Positions 1 through 7,953 of a DNA stretch of 28,197 nt are shown here, piece by piece. The notes under the pieces are model-generated. The model ran no database searches and was not told the origin of the DNA. It was given only the letters and a program-made list of their open reading frames with translations. Position 1 is the stretch's first letter, and every line of letters begins with the position of its first letter. The position numbers and the translations under genes were made by a program. The stretch is from CAG-492 sp045643465 (GTDB lineage: Bacteria > Bacillota > Clostridia > TANB77 > CAG-508). The stretch covers positions 1-28,197 of the forward strand of contig JAZUKV010000007.1 of NCBI GenBank assembly GCA_045643465.1, read 5' to 3'.

Positions 1-531
1 TCTAAATTTAATTGTATAATTAAAATGAATAATGAATTTAATTTTAATTTTTTTACAAGTAGTATTTTATATGCTAATTATAATTTATTAACAATTATTC
101 CAATAATTATTACTATAAAAAATACATTAAAAAATAAAAAACAAATAAAAATTGCATGCATAGTTACAGTTATTTTTATTTGTATATTATCATTGGCAAT
201 ATTTTGTATATTAATTACTAAAAATAATGAATATATAAATTTTGATATGCCTGCAGTTGCGATAATATCTAGTTATGGAAAAAAATATAAAATGTTATAT
301 TGCTTGATAATAGGAATTGCAATTGCTACAACAGCGATATCTGTAGGATATAGTTATTTGCAAAAATTTGAAAATAAAGAGCGAATATATAATAAAAAGA
401 TGATATTATTAATTATTTTTTCTGCAATATCATTAAAAATTGGATTTTCAAATTTAGTGGAGATTCTTTATCCAGTTTTCGGAATAATAGGTTTTATAGA
501 ATCAATTTATGTAATAAAATATAGAAATTGA
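1..531 (+). CDS. YkvI-like membrane protein, C-terminal part (5' end outside window)
   Basis: The reading frame is open from base 1, with no stop before the ATG at 25, so this is most likely the 3' part of a longer gene. The visible 176 residues contain about four hydrophobic segments. They end with a Asn-Leu-Val...Tyr-Pro-Val-Phe-Gly-Ile-Ile-Gly pattern that I recognise from the end of YkvI-family membrane proteins, which are related to amino-acid/cation symporters and usually have about 340-360 residues. The substrate of that family is not established. No ribosome site precedes the ATG at 25, which supports a start further upstream. A strong bidirectional terminator follows 17 bp after the stop. 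The family call rests on the C-terminal pattern only; a generic multi-pass membrane protein is the alternative. Confidence 0.55.
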   Translation, partial: SKFNCIIKMNNEFNFNFFTSSILYANYNLLTIIPIIITIKNTLKNKKQIKIACIVTVIFICILSLAIFCILITKNNEYINFDMPAVAIISSYGKKYKMLYCLIIGIAIATTAISVGYSYLQKFENKERIYNKKMILLIIFSAISLKIGFSNLVEILYPVFGIIGFIESIYVIKYRN

Positions 532-548
532 ATAACTTTTCTAATAAC

Positions 549-580
549 AAAAAAAGAATAGCTTATGCTATTCTTTTTTT
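549..580. terminator. bidirectional Rho-independent terminator
   Basis: A perfect 14-bp inverted repeat (549-562 with 567-580) has a TTAT loop, with A7 at the left flank and T7 at the right. It ends the membrane-protein gene on the plus strand and the tRNA-Arg transcript on the minus strand. Confidence 0.9.
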
Positions 581-583
581 GTA

Positions 584-660
584 TGGTGAGCCAGGAGAGA
601 TTCGAACTCCCGACCCTCGGCTTAGAAGGCCGATGCTCTATCCAACTGAGCTACTGACCC
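584..660 (-). tRNA. tRNA-Arg (anticodon UCU)
   Basis: On the minus strand this 77-nt sequence folds as a full cloverleaf. The acceptor GGGTCAG pairs with CTGGCTC (one G-U pair), the anticodon stem TCGGC/GCCGA encloses loop CTTCTAA (anticodon TCT), the T arm has GTTCGAATC, the discriminator is A and CCA is encoded. It reads AGA, a major Arg codon in this AT-rich genome. It stands alone between its own promoter and the bidirectional terminator. Confidence 0.97.
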
Positions 661-674
661 ATAACACGATTAAT

Positions 675-703
675 ATAATACCACAACATTTATGCATTGT
701 CAA
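675..703 (-). promoter_or_regulatory. sigma-A promoter of tRNA-Arg
   Basis: On the minus strand, TTGACA (698-703) and TATTAT (675-680) are separated by exactly 17 bp. The -10 box lies 14 bp upstream of the mature tRNA 5' end at 660. Confidence 0.85.
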
Positions 704-780
704 TGATTTTTCAGAAAAAATGATAAAATTTAAAATAAAATAAAAAAAAGAAAAATTTTGACAAGATTTATAAAAAAATG

Positions 781-809
781 TTTCAAAAAAGAAAAAATGT
801 TGTTATAAT
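781..809 (+). promoter_or_regulatory. probable promoter of the phosphatase-pcrA unit
   Basis: A consensus TATAAT lies at 804-809. The hexamer 17 bp upstream, TTTCAA at 781-786, is a weak -35 match. The ribosome site AGGAGG is at 827-832 and the ATG at 842. A perfect TTGACA at 758-763 is too far away (40 bp) to pair with this -10 box. Confidence 0.45.
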
Positions 810-841
810 ATGAAAGGATTTTGGCTAGGAGGAATTAATTT

Positions 842-1303
842 ATGAAAATAATGTTTATATGCACAGGTAATACCTGTAGAAGTGCGATGGCAGATGGTCT
901 AGCTAAAAAGTTAATAAAAGAAAAAAATTTAGATATTGAAGTTTTTTCATCAGGAACTTATGCATTAACAGGAGAACATGCATCTTTTAATTCAATAGCA
1001 ATAATGAAAGAATATGATGTGGATATAGTTACTCATACAGCTACTTCAATAGATGAATCAAATATAAAAGAAATGGATTATATTTTGTGTGCAACAAATA
1101 ATCACAAAATTGAAGTAATAACAAGATATAATGAGTTAAAAGATAAAGTATATACAATGAAAGAATTTGCAGAGCTAGACCAAGATGGTAAAGATATGGA
1201 TATAAAAGATCCATGGGGATATGATTTAAATACATTTAGAATGTGTGCTGCAGAGGTTAGCTTATGTATAGATAAAATCATCAAAAAATTAACTAATGAT
1301 TAG
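842..1303 (+). CDS. ywlE: low-molecular-weight phosphatase, probably YwlE-type protein-arginine phosphatase
   Basis: This 153-residue protein has the low-molecular-weight phosphatase P-loop at residues 7-14, CTGNTCRS (C-X5-R-S). Cys7 is the expected nucleophile, Arg13 binds phosphate, and Asp123 in a D-P motif is the expected general acid. Residue 11 is Thr, where ordinary tyrosine phosphatases of this fold have Ile. In Bacillus YwlE this Thr gives selectivity for phospho-arginine on proteins and opposes the McsB kinase. Length matches the family. AGGAGG sits 9 bp before the ATG. The pcrA start lies 34 bp after the stop, so the two are probably co-transcribed. An ordinary tyrosine phosphatase remains possible; arsenate reductase is unlikely. 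Confidence 0.85.
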   Translation: MKIMFICTGNTCRSAMADGLAKKLIKEKNLDIEVFSSGTYALTGEHASFNSIAIMKEYDVDIVTHTATSIDESNIKEMDYILCATNNHKIEVITRYNELKDKVYTMKEFAELDQDGKDMDIKDPWGYDLNTFRMCAAEVSLCIDKIIKKLTND

Positions 1304-1337
1304 GTGTAATTACAATTTAAAAGAAAAGGAGAATAAA

Positions 1338-3656
1338 ATGCAAGATTTAATAGAATGTTTAAATGACAAACAAAAAGAAGCAGTTTTAGCTACGGAAGGG
1401 CCATGTTTGGTAATTGCAGGTGCAGGAAGTGGTAAAACGAAAGTATTAACACATAAAATAGCTTATTTAATGTCTGAAGAGTTTGTAAAACCATGGAATA
1501 TATTAGCTATTACTTTTACAAATAAAGCTGCTAATGAAATGAAAGAAAGAGTTGAAAAGTTAGTAGGAGAAGCTGCTAAAGATATGTGGATAGGCACATT
1601 CCATTCAATATGTGTAAGAATATTAAGAAAGTTTATAGATAGAATAGGATTTGATACTTCTTTTATAATATTTGATACATCAGACCAAAAGACTGTTGTA
1701 AAAGAATGCCTTAAAGAGCTTAAAATCGATGATAAACTTTTCACAGATAAATCAGTTTTGTATGAAATAAGTAATGCAAAAAATGAAATGCTTGAGCCTG
1801 CTCAATATGCAGTAAAATATGCTGGAGAATTTAGAAAAGAAACAATTGCAAAAATTTATGATTTATATCAAAGAAAATTAAAAGAAAATAATGCTATCGA
1901 TTTTGATGATATTATAAATTTTACAATTAAAATCTTTAATCAAAATGATGATGTATTAAATATGTATGCTGAAAAATTTAAATATGTTTTGGTAGATGAG
2001 TATCAAGATACAAATAAAGCACAATTTACTTTAGTTTCATTGTTAGCTTCAAATTATGGGAATATTACTGTAGTAGGAGATAATGATCAAGGTATTTATT
2101 CATTTAGAGGAGCAGATATAACAAATATTTTAAATTTTGAAAAGGATTTCCCAGGAACACAAATTATAAAATTAGAGCAAAATTATAGATGTACAGGCAA
2201 TATTTTAAAAGCTGCTAATGCAGTTATTAAGCATAATACAGTTAAATACGATAAAAAGCTATGGACTGAAAATGATGAAGGGAAAAAACCTAATATTTTT
2301 TCTGGTGATGACGAATATGATGAAGCTTCATATATAGTGAGACAAATTAATCATTTAAAAACTGAGGAATATTATAAATATTCAGATTTTTCTATTTTAT
2401 ATAGAATGAACTCTCAATCAAGAGCAATAGAAGATATTTTTAGAAGAGAAAACATACCATATAAAATTATAGGCGGTTTAAAGTTCTATGAAAGAAAAGA
2501 AATTAAAGACATAATTGCATATTTAAGATTAATTTTTAATAGTGCAGATAATTTATCTTTAAAAAGAATTATAAATGAACCAAAACGTGGTGTAGGAAAA
2601 ACAAGTTTAGATCAAGTACAAGAAATTGCAGATAATAACGGTGTTTCAATGTATGAAGTTATAAAAGATGCAGCACAATACGGATTAAATAGAGTATATA
2701 CAAATACAAGAGAATTTATAGAGCAAATAGAAAATTTAAAAGCAAAAAAAGATGAAATAAAAATTTCAGATTTAATTAAGGAAACACTAAAAACAACAGG
2801 ATATACGAAAGCACTAGAGCTTGAAGATACAATAGAATCCGAAAGTAGAATTCAAAACTTAGATGAGTTTTTAACTGTAGCAATAGAATTTGAAGATGAA
2901 TTTGCAGAAAATGGATTAGCAGAATTCTTAGAGGGAATTACATTAACAACAGATCTTGATAATGCAGATACATCTGAGGATTCCGTAACATTAATGACAT
3001 TACATAGTGCCAAAGGTTTGGAATTTCCGGTAGTATTTTTAGTTGGAATGGAAGAAGGAATATTCCCAGGATATAAATCAATTGGGGAAGAAAAAGAGCT
3101 TGAAGAAGAGCGTAGATTATTTTATGTGGGAATAACAAGAGCAAAAGAATTTTTACATTTAACCTGTGCAAAGAGAAGAACAATATTTGGTTCAACAAGT
3201 TATAATCAAATTTCAAGATTTGTTAAAGAAATTCCAAAAGATATACTTGAGGGATATGAGGATGCTTTGGAAAGCAAAAAAGAGCTAACATTTGGAGATA
3301 AAGAGTACAAATGGGAGTATGGAAGTAATAATAGTTTTGGAAGTAGCAAGATTAAAACATATAATATTGATACATACAAAATTCCAACAACAGCTTCAGC
3401 TAATAATAGTACAGCATCAACAGGATTTGCATTTAGAACGGCAGAAAGCTTTTTAAATAATTTAAATAAAAAAGAAGAAAAAGTAGACATATCTCAATAT
3501 AAAGAAGGTCAAAGAGTATACCATAAGAAGTTTGGTGAAGGAACAATAAATAAATTAGAATCAGAGGGTGATGACTATAAAGTAGACATCAGTTTTGATA
3601 AATCTGGAAATAAAAGATTAATGGCTAAATTTGCTGGGTTGCAGATTATAGATTAA
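1338..3656 (+). CDS. pcrA: ATP-dependent DNA helicase PcrA (UvrD/Rep family)
   Basis: This superfamily 1A 3'-5' helicase acts in repair and replication and in removing transcription and recombination complexes from DNA. I chose the ATG at 1338 (772 residues) because AAGGAG lies just before it. The frame also has an ATG at 1296, but that one overlaps the previous stop and has no ribosome site. Visible motifs are a Q motif near residue 12, Walker A GAGSGKT at 28-34, motif II DEYQD at 220-224, then QNYR, the motif V region TLHSAKGLEFP and the motif VI region GITRAKE. The last 60 or so residues (from about 714) form the Tudor-like C-terminal domain with the HKKFGEG pattern that links PcrA to RNA polymerase. 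A terminator follows directly. Confidence 0.97.
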   Translation: MQDLIECLNDKQKEAVLATEGPCLVIAGAGSGKTKVLTHKIAYLMSEEFVKPWNILAITFTNKAANEMKERVEKLVGEAAKDMWIGTFHSICVRILRKFIDRIGFDTSFIIFDTSDQKTVVKECLKELKIDDKLFTDKSVLYEISNAKNEMLEPAQYAVKYAGEFRKETIAKIYDLYQRKLKENNAIDFDDIINFTIKIFNQNDDVLNMYAEKFKYVLVDEYQDTNKAQFTLVSLLASNYGNITVVGDNDQGIYSFRGADITNILNFEKDFPGTQIIKLEQNYRCTGNILKAANAVIKHNTVKYDKKLWTENDEGKKPNIFSGDDEYDEASYIVRQINHLKTEEYYKYSDFSILYRMNSQSRAIEDIFRRENIPYKIIGGLKFYERKEIKDIIAYLRLIFNSADNLSLKRIINEPKRGVGKTSLDQVQEIADNNGVSMYEVIKDAAQYGLNRVYTNTREFIEQIENLKAKKDEIKISDLIKETLKTTGYTKALELEDTIESESRIQNLDEFLTVAIEFEDEFAENGLAEFLEGITLTTDLDNADTSEDSVTLMTLHSAKGLEFPVVFLVGMEEGIFPGYKSIGEEKELEEERRLFYVGITRAKEFLHLTCAKRRTIFGSTSYNQISRFVKEIPKDILEGYEDALESKKELTFGDKEYKWEYGSNNSFGSSKIKTYNIDTYKIPTTASANNSTASTGFAFRTAESFLNNLNKKEEKVDISQYKEGQRVYHKKFGEGTINKLESEGDDYKVDISFDKSGNKRLMAKFAGLQIID

Positions 3657-3663
3657 CAATAAA

Positions 3664-3697
3664 GAAGAATTAAATGTATTACATTTAATTCTTTTTT
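3664..3697 (+). terminator. Rho-independent terminator after pcrA
   Basis: A 12-bp perfect stem (3666-3677 with 3681-3692), a 3-nt loop and a T6 tract follow the pcrA stop at 3656. Confidence 0.85.
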
Positions 3698-3728
3698 AAT
3701 TTTTAAAATAATAAATAGTTTAAAAATA

Positions 3729-3757
3729 TTGCAAGTAAATGCAAAAAATGATATAAA
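3729..3757 (+). promoter_or_regulatory. sigma-A promoter of the beta-propeller/cvpA unit
   Basis: TTGCAA (3729-3734) and TATAAA (3752-3757) are separated by 17 bp. They lie about 50 bp before the ATG at 3806 and after the pcrA terminator. Confidence 0.65.
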
Positions 3758-3805
3758 TTTTATAGTAAAATTTTTTATTAAGTAATAAATCTGAAGAGGA
3801 AAAAT

Positions 3806-5005
3806 ATGAAGTTAATTGAATTTAAAGAGTATGATAATTTTAGTGAAAATAGGACTTTAAATAAGAAAAAAATTGCTGGTTTAATTATAATATTATGTAT
3901 CATAATTACAGTAATAATATTATCAGTACTATATATGTATAACAAAAAATTTAGAAATTGGGCAGATATTCACATTTTGATGAAAACTGTAAATGAAGGA
4001 TCTTTGGCTAGTATTGATATAGATGCAAATGAAAATACATCAATATATGCGTATGATAAATATATAGCATCACTAAATGTAAATAAACTAAATTTGTATA
4101 ATTCATCAGGTAATCTAGTAACATCATTAGATATGAATATTAACAATCCAATGTTTGCATCAAATGGAAAATACTTAGTAGTAGCAGAGAAGGATAAGCA
4201 AAAATTATATTTAGTTTCTGAAACAAAAAAAGTATGGGAAAATAAAATTGATGGATTTATATCAAGAATTTCTGTTAATGAAAATGGTTATGTTTCCGTA
4301 GTATGTTCGGGAACAACATACAAATCAGTAATAATTGTATTTAATCAAACAGGAGAGCAATTATTTAAAACATATATCCCTACAAATTCTGTTATAGATG
4401 TTGCTATATCAAGTGACAATAAATATATGAGTTATGCAGAAGTGGATACAAGTAAAACATTAATAAGTTCAACAATTAAAACAATATCAATAAAAGATAC
4501 AAAAAGTGCTTCTGAAAGTGCAATTGTTAATACATATGAATTACCAGTAAATAATTTAGTAATTAATATTAAATATCAAGGTAGCAAGAATCTATTATGT
4601 ATGAGCAATACAGGAATATATATATTGAATGATGGAAATATTCAGGATTTACTAAAGTTTGAAGACGAAAAAAAATATGTATTTGCCGGAATAAAATTTT
4701 TAAATACAGTATATGGAGTAGAAGAAATAAATTCAGAAGGAATAAATGAGCAGAAATCGAAAGTTACGTTTATTAATTCTGGAACAAAAAAACAATATGA
4801 TTATGAAATAGAAGGAATTGCTAAAGAAACTGTTTCCGCAGAAGATAATATAGCAATAAATTTAGGTACAGAAGCCTATTTTTTAAATTCAAAAGGTTTT
4901 CTAATAAAAAAATATGTAGCAAATCAAGAGATAAGAGATATTAAGGTTTCAGGCAGAATAGCAGCAATAATTTTTAAAGACAAAATAGAGATTTTAATAT
5001 TATAA
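3806..5005 (+). CDS. membrane-anchored beta-propeller-like protein (DUF5711-like)
   Basis: This 399-residue protein has a short basic N-terminus and one membrane segment at about residues 23-45, followed by a long exterior domain. That domain contains repeated short beta-strand patterns such as Ile-Ala-Ser-Leu, Tyr-Leu-Val-Val-Ala and Lys-Leu-Tyr-Leu-Val. These resemble the blades of a WD40/PQQ-like propeller. Size, single anchor and a cvpA neighbour fit the DUF5711 group of Clostridia, whose function is unknown. No catalytic motif is visible. GAAGAGG precedes the ATG by 6 bp. The next gene starts 14 bp after the stop, so the two form an operon. A sensory or envelope-scaffold role would be a guess. 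The fold call is moderately sure and the family name less so. Confidence 0.6.
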   Translation: MKLIEFKEYDNFSENRTLNKKKIAGLIIILCIIITVIILSVLYMYNKKFRNWADIHILMKTVNEGSLASIDIDANENTSIYAYDKYIASLNVNKLNLYNSSGNLVTSLDMNINNPMFASNGKYLVVAEKDKQKLYLVSETKKVWENKIDGFISRISVNENGYVSVVCSGTTYKSVIIVFNQTGEQLFKTYIPTNSVIDVAISSDNKYMSYAEVDTSKTLISSTIKTISIKDTKSASESAIVNTYELPVNNLVINIKYQGSKNLLCMSNTGIYILNDGNIQDLLKFEDEKKYVFAGIKFLNTVYGVEEINSEGINEQKSKVTFINSGTKKQYDYEIEGIAKETVSAEDNIAINLGTEAYFLNSKGFLIKKYVANQEIRDIKVSGRIAAIIFKDKIEILIL

Positions 5006-5019
5006 AAGGAGGGGAAAAA

Positions 5020-5679
5020 GTGGGAATTATAGTTGATATTGTTATTATTCTAATTATGGCACTTTGTGTATTTTTAGGATATAAAAGAGGTTTAGTAAAG
5101 TGTTTATTAAAATTATGTACTTCGATATTAGCATTAATAATAGCTATAGCATTGTATAAACCATTTGTTGATTTTATTGTAAATAGTACAACAATTGATG
5201 ATAATATTCAATTATCATTTGAAAAAATTGTAAATAACAATTCTGATTCAGAAGGAAAGCTTATAAGTGAAGATAGTGGAATCCCTAAGCCAGTAGCAGA
5301 ATATGTAAATACAAATATTCAAGGATCAATTAATGAAGGTAGAGAAAAAGCTGTTACAGAAGTATCAAGAAAAGCAGCAGTTTTAACTGTAAAAATAGCA
5401 GGAATAATTATTATATTTATAATTGCAAAAATAATTTTAAAAATAATAACAGTGCTCTTAGATGTAGTTACAAAATTACCATTAATAAAGCAGTGTAATG
5501 AGCTAGGTGGAATAATTTACGGAATATTAGAAGGATTACTTATTATATTAATAATATTAACAATTATAACAGTAGTAACACCTTTAACTGGAAATTATTC
5601 AATGTCAGAAGCAATATTATCTTCAACAATAGGAAAAATCCTATATAATAATAATATATTGTTAAATTTAATATTTTAA
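5020..5679 (+). CDS. cvpA: CvpA family membrane protein
   Basis: This 219-residue protein has a GTG start preceded by a strong AAGGAGGGG at 5007-5014. It has four hydrophobic segments, at about 2-20, 24-47, 122-148 and 165-190. A polar loop lies between the second and third, and the early motif is Phe-Leu-Gly-Tyr-Lys-Arg-Gly. This order matches the CvpA/colicin V production family. In enterobacteria CvpA is needed for colicin V export and bile tolerance; its biochemical activity is not known. It is the second gene of a two-gene unit with the beta-propeller protein upstream and ends in a strong terminator. Confidence 0.82.
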   Translation: MGIIVDIVIILIMALCVFLGYKRGLVKCLLKLCTSILALIIAIALYKPFVDFIVNSTTIDDNIQLSFEKIVNNNSDSEGKLISEDSGIPKPVAEYVNTNIQGSINEGREKAVTEVSRKAAVLTVKIAGIIIIFIIAKIILKIITVLLDVVTKLPLIKQCNELGGIIYGILEGLLIILIILTIITVVTPLTGNYSMSEAILSSTIGKILYNNNILLNLIF

Positions 5680-5686
5680 TTAGTTG

Positions 5687-5730
5687 AAACTAAGTAGATT
5701 ATTTGATATAATTCTACTTAGTTTTTATTT
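5687..5730 (+). terminator. Rho-independent terminator after cvpA
   Basis: A 12-bp perfect stem (5687-5698 with 5713-5724) ends in a T-rich tail, 8 bp after the cvpA stop. Confidence 0.85.
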
Positions 5731-5737
5731 GTTATTA

Positions 5738-5777
5738 TAAAAAAATAACGGAATTAAGTTTTTCCTTAATTCCGTTA
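5738..5777 (-). terminator. Rho-independent terminator of the carboxypeptidase gene
   Basis: A 13-bp perfect stem (5746-5758 with 5765-5777) is followed on the minus strand by a U-rich tract (complement of 5738-5745). It lies just past the minus-strand stop at 5782 and faces the cvpA terminator, so it separates convergent genes. Confidence 0.88.
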
Positions 5778-5781
5778 CATT

Positions 5782-7134
5782 CTAATAAAAAGAATGTTTA
5801 AAATATTGAATTTTTTTGGGTTTCTTTTTTGATTTTTTTTTCTTTGTTACAAAAAATAATAAGACAAGTACCCCAAGTAAAATATAAAATAAATAGTTTA
5901 TTGATTTTGAATTATTAGGAAGTATATCGTTGCTAGCTAATAAATTTATTGTATATGTTGAATTATTAACGATGTAAGTTATTGTTCCAACTACGGTATC
6001 TTTATATATTGGTAGCTCTTGATTTTCAGCCCAAGAATATGTTGGCTGAATTTCAATACCATTTGGTGCTAATAAATTTAAAGAATCAGAATAAATTATA
6101 TCAGCATTTTGCAAATTTTGAGGTATATTTTCTATATTTGTTTTGTCTAAAGTAGCAGATTTTTGGCATAAATCAACATAGTTGAAATTATCGAATCCGT
6201 AATTAAATAAGTTAATACAATCTAGCTCTCTTTGAGCTTTTCCATCTGAATTTTTATCTCCACCCAAAACAACGCATAATAATTTTTTATTATCTTTTTC
6301 TGCAGTTGCTACAATACAAGATTTTGCTTTATCAGTATATCCAGTTTTTAATCCAGTTGCAAGATCATAATAGTATTTATTTCCTGGAGTAATCAAAGTA
6401 TTCGTAGCTTTAAAATTACGCTCTTTGCCATTAGGTGAATTTGGTAGAGAATATTTAGTGATTGTAGCAAATTCTCGTATAACATCAAATTGATATGCAT
6501 ATTTACCAATTAAGGCCATATCGTAAGCAGTTGAGTAGTGGTCATCGTTATGTACGCCACTAGGATTTACGAAATGAGTATTTTTACATCCTAAAGCTTT
6601 TGCTTTTTCATTCATCATATTGGCAAAATTATCTATTGAACCAGCTATATGACATGCAAGAACATTTGCTGCATCATTTGCTGATGGAATTAATAAAACG
6701 TGCATTAATTGATCAACAGTAAATTGTTCATTTGCTTGTAAGGCTGCTACAGTGTAGCTTCTAGGTATTCCGTTTAATGCTTTTTTATCAACTGTTACAA
6801 CATCAGTTAATTGGCAATTTTCTAAAGTTAATATTGCAGTCATTAATTTTGTTGTACTTGCAGGATATAGTTTTTCATTAGAATTCTTTTCATATAAAAC
6901 ATTTCCAGTGGATAAATCCATTAAGATATCTGCTTTTGAGAATATTTCTATTTCATTGGAAGTAGAAGATTGAGTATTAAGTTCAATTTCTTTAGTTTCT
7001 TGAGGTTTTTCTACAGCAAAGATAGTTATAGGAAAAATAGTTATCAAAATAAGTGTTATGGCTATAATTACTAGAAGTTTGCTGAATTTTATATTTATAT
7101 ATTTTTTATAATTATTATCAAATTTTTTGTTCAT
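5782..7134 (-). CDS. D-alanyl-D-alanine carboxypeptidase (peptidase S11, DacA/DacF type)
   Basis: This penicillin-binding serine carboxypeptidase removes the terminal D-Ala from peptidoglycan stem peptides outside the membrane. All three active-site motifs are present: S93-T-T-K96 with nucleophile Ser93, S151-A-N153, and K263-T-G265. Residues 21-40 form the N-terminal signal/membrane segment. A PBP5-like C-terminal beta domain follows the catalytic domain. The C-terminus has an extra hydrophobic segment (about 414-430) and a very Lys-rich tail, where classical PBP5 has an amphipathic helix, so it may be held by a true membrane span. AAGGAGT precedes the ATG on the minus strand. Whether it acts in growth or sporulation cannot be read from the sequence. 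Confidence 0.93.
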   Translation of the reverse strand: MNKKFDNNYKKYINIKFSKLLVIIAITLILITIFPITIFAVEKPQETKEIELNTQSSTSNEIEIFSKADILMDLSTGNVLYEKNSNEKLYPASTTKLMTAILTLENCQLTDVVTVDKKALNGIPRSYTVAALQANEQFTVDQLMHVLLIPSANDAANVLACHIAGSIDNFANMMNEKAKALGCKNTHFVNPSGVHNDDHYSTAYDMALIGKYAYQFDVIREFATITKYSLPNSPNGKERNFKATNTLITPGNKYYYDLATGLKTGYTDKAKSCIVATAEKDNKKLLCVVLGGDKNSDGKAQRELDCINLFNYGFDNFNYVDLCQKSATLDKTNIENIPQNLQNADIIYSDSLNLLAPNGIEIQPTYSWAENQELPIYKDTVVGTITYIVNNSTYTINLLASNDILPNNSKSINYLFYILLGVLVLLFFVTKKKKSKKKPKKIQYFKHSFY

Positions 7135-7231
7135 ATTAGACTCCTTAAAATCAGTGTTTACTATATATTAAAAAAATAATAAATTCAAGTATTTCAAAAA
7201 AATATTAATACTAAATAAAGAAGGTGATTGT

Positions 7232-7873
7232 TTGGAAAAAATTAAAAAATACAAAAAAATATTTATAATAGCAGGTTTTGTTATATTTATAATATGCATG
7301 ATAATTTGTTTTATAATTGATAATCAAAAGAATAATGCAATTGAACAGGATTTCGATAATATTTTTGCTAAAGAAAATATTAATGAAGTTAATAATAGTG
7401 AAAATAATAGTCAAAAAATTACTGTACATATAGTTGGGGAAATAAATAATCCAGGAGTTTATGAATTGGAAAATGGAGCGAGGGTTATAGATGTAATTAA
7501 TAAAGCAGGTGGCATTACAGGTAATGCTAGTGAGAAAAGTGTAAATTTAGCATATGTTGTTGAAGATGGGCAAAAAATATATATTCCGAATAAATTAGAT
7601 GAGCAAAATAATATATCCGTAGTTTCTTCAGACATAGGGAATAATATAGTTCAAGATAATTATGTTGAAAACAAAAATATTAAAATTAATATTAATACTG
7701 CAACTCAGTCAGAGCTTGAAAGTTTAACGGGAATAGGTCCTTCAATTGCTTCAAAAATAATTTTATATAGGCAAAGTAAAGGAAAATTTAAAAGTATAGA
7801 GGAATTAAAAAAAGTAGATGGTGTTGGAGATAGTAAATTTAAAAATATAAAGGAAGAAATATATGCAAAATAG
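7232..7873 (+). CDS. comEA: ComEA-like DNA-binding protein
   Basis: This 213-residue protein starts at TTG 7232, preceded by AAGGTGAT at 7221-7228. A membrane anchor (about 9-29) is followed by an SLBB domain (about 62-120, with VHIVGEINNPGVY and INKAGG). Then comes a double helix-hairpin-helix domain (about 150-213) with NINTATQSEL, GIGPSIA and DGVGDSKF. This is the ComEA architecture: a surface receptor that binds double-stranded DNA during natural transformation. The usual partner comEC is not next to it; an ABC-F gene with its own promoter follows. DNA uptake is the family function, but a role in this organism is unproven. The gene is divergent from the carboxypeptidase, with 97 bp between them. 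Confidence 0.9.
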   Translation: MEKIKKYKKIFIIAGFVIFIICMIICFIIDNQKNNAIEQDFDNIFAKENINEVNNSENNSQKITVHIVGEINNPGVYELENGARVIDVINKAGGITGNASEKSVNLAYVVEDGQKIYIPNKLDEQNNISVVSSDIGNNIVQDNYVENKNIKININTATQSELESLTGIGPSIASKIILYRQSKGKFKSIEELKKVDGVGDSKFKNIKEEIYAK

Positions 7874-7895
7874 AAAATTTGAGCTTTTTCACTGC

Positions 7896-7924
7896 TTGAC
7901 CAAAAGGCAAAAATACTGTATAAT
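7896..7924 (+). promoter_or_regulatory. sigma-A promoter of the ABC-F unit
   Basis: TTGACC (7896-7901) and TATAAT (7919-7924) are separated by 17 bp. AGGAGG follows at 7941-7946 and the ATG at 7954. Confidence 0.85.
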
Positions 7925-7953
7925 ACCAAGGTATTAAAGAAGGAGGAACGGGA

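Noticed and set aside
528..743. 71-codon frame on the plus strand
   Set aside because: It runs antisense through the terminator and tRNA-Arg; its peptide is the translation of the tRNA complement, a common false gene.
758..763. Perfect TTGACA upstream of the phosphatase gene
   Set aside because: No -10 box lies 16-18 bp downstream; the good TATAAT is 40 bp away, so it was not called as part of a promoter.
1296..1337. Earlier ATG for PcrA at 1296
   Set aside because: It overlaps the upstream stop and lacks a ribosome site; the ATG at 1338 has AAGGAG and gives a normal PcrA N-terminus.
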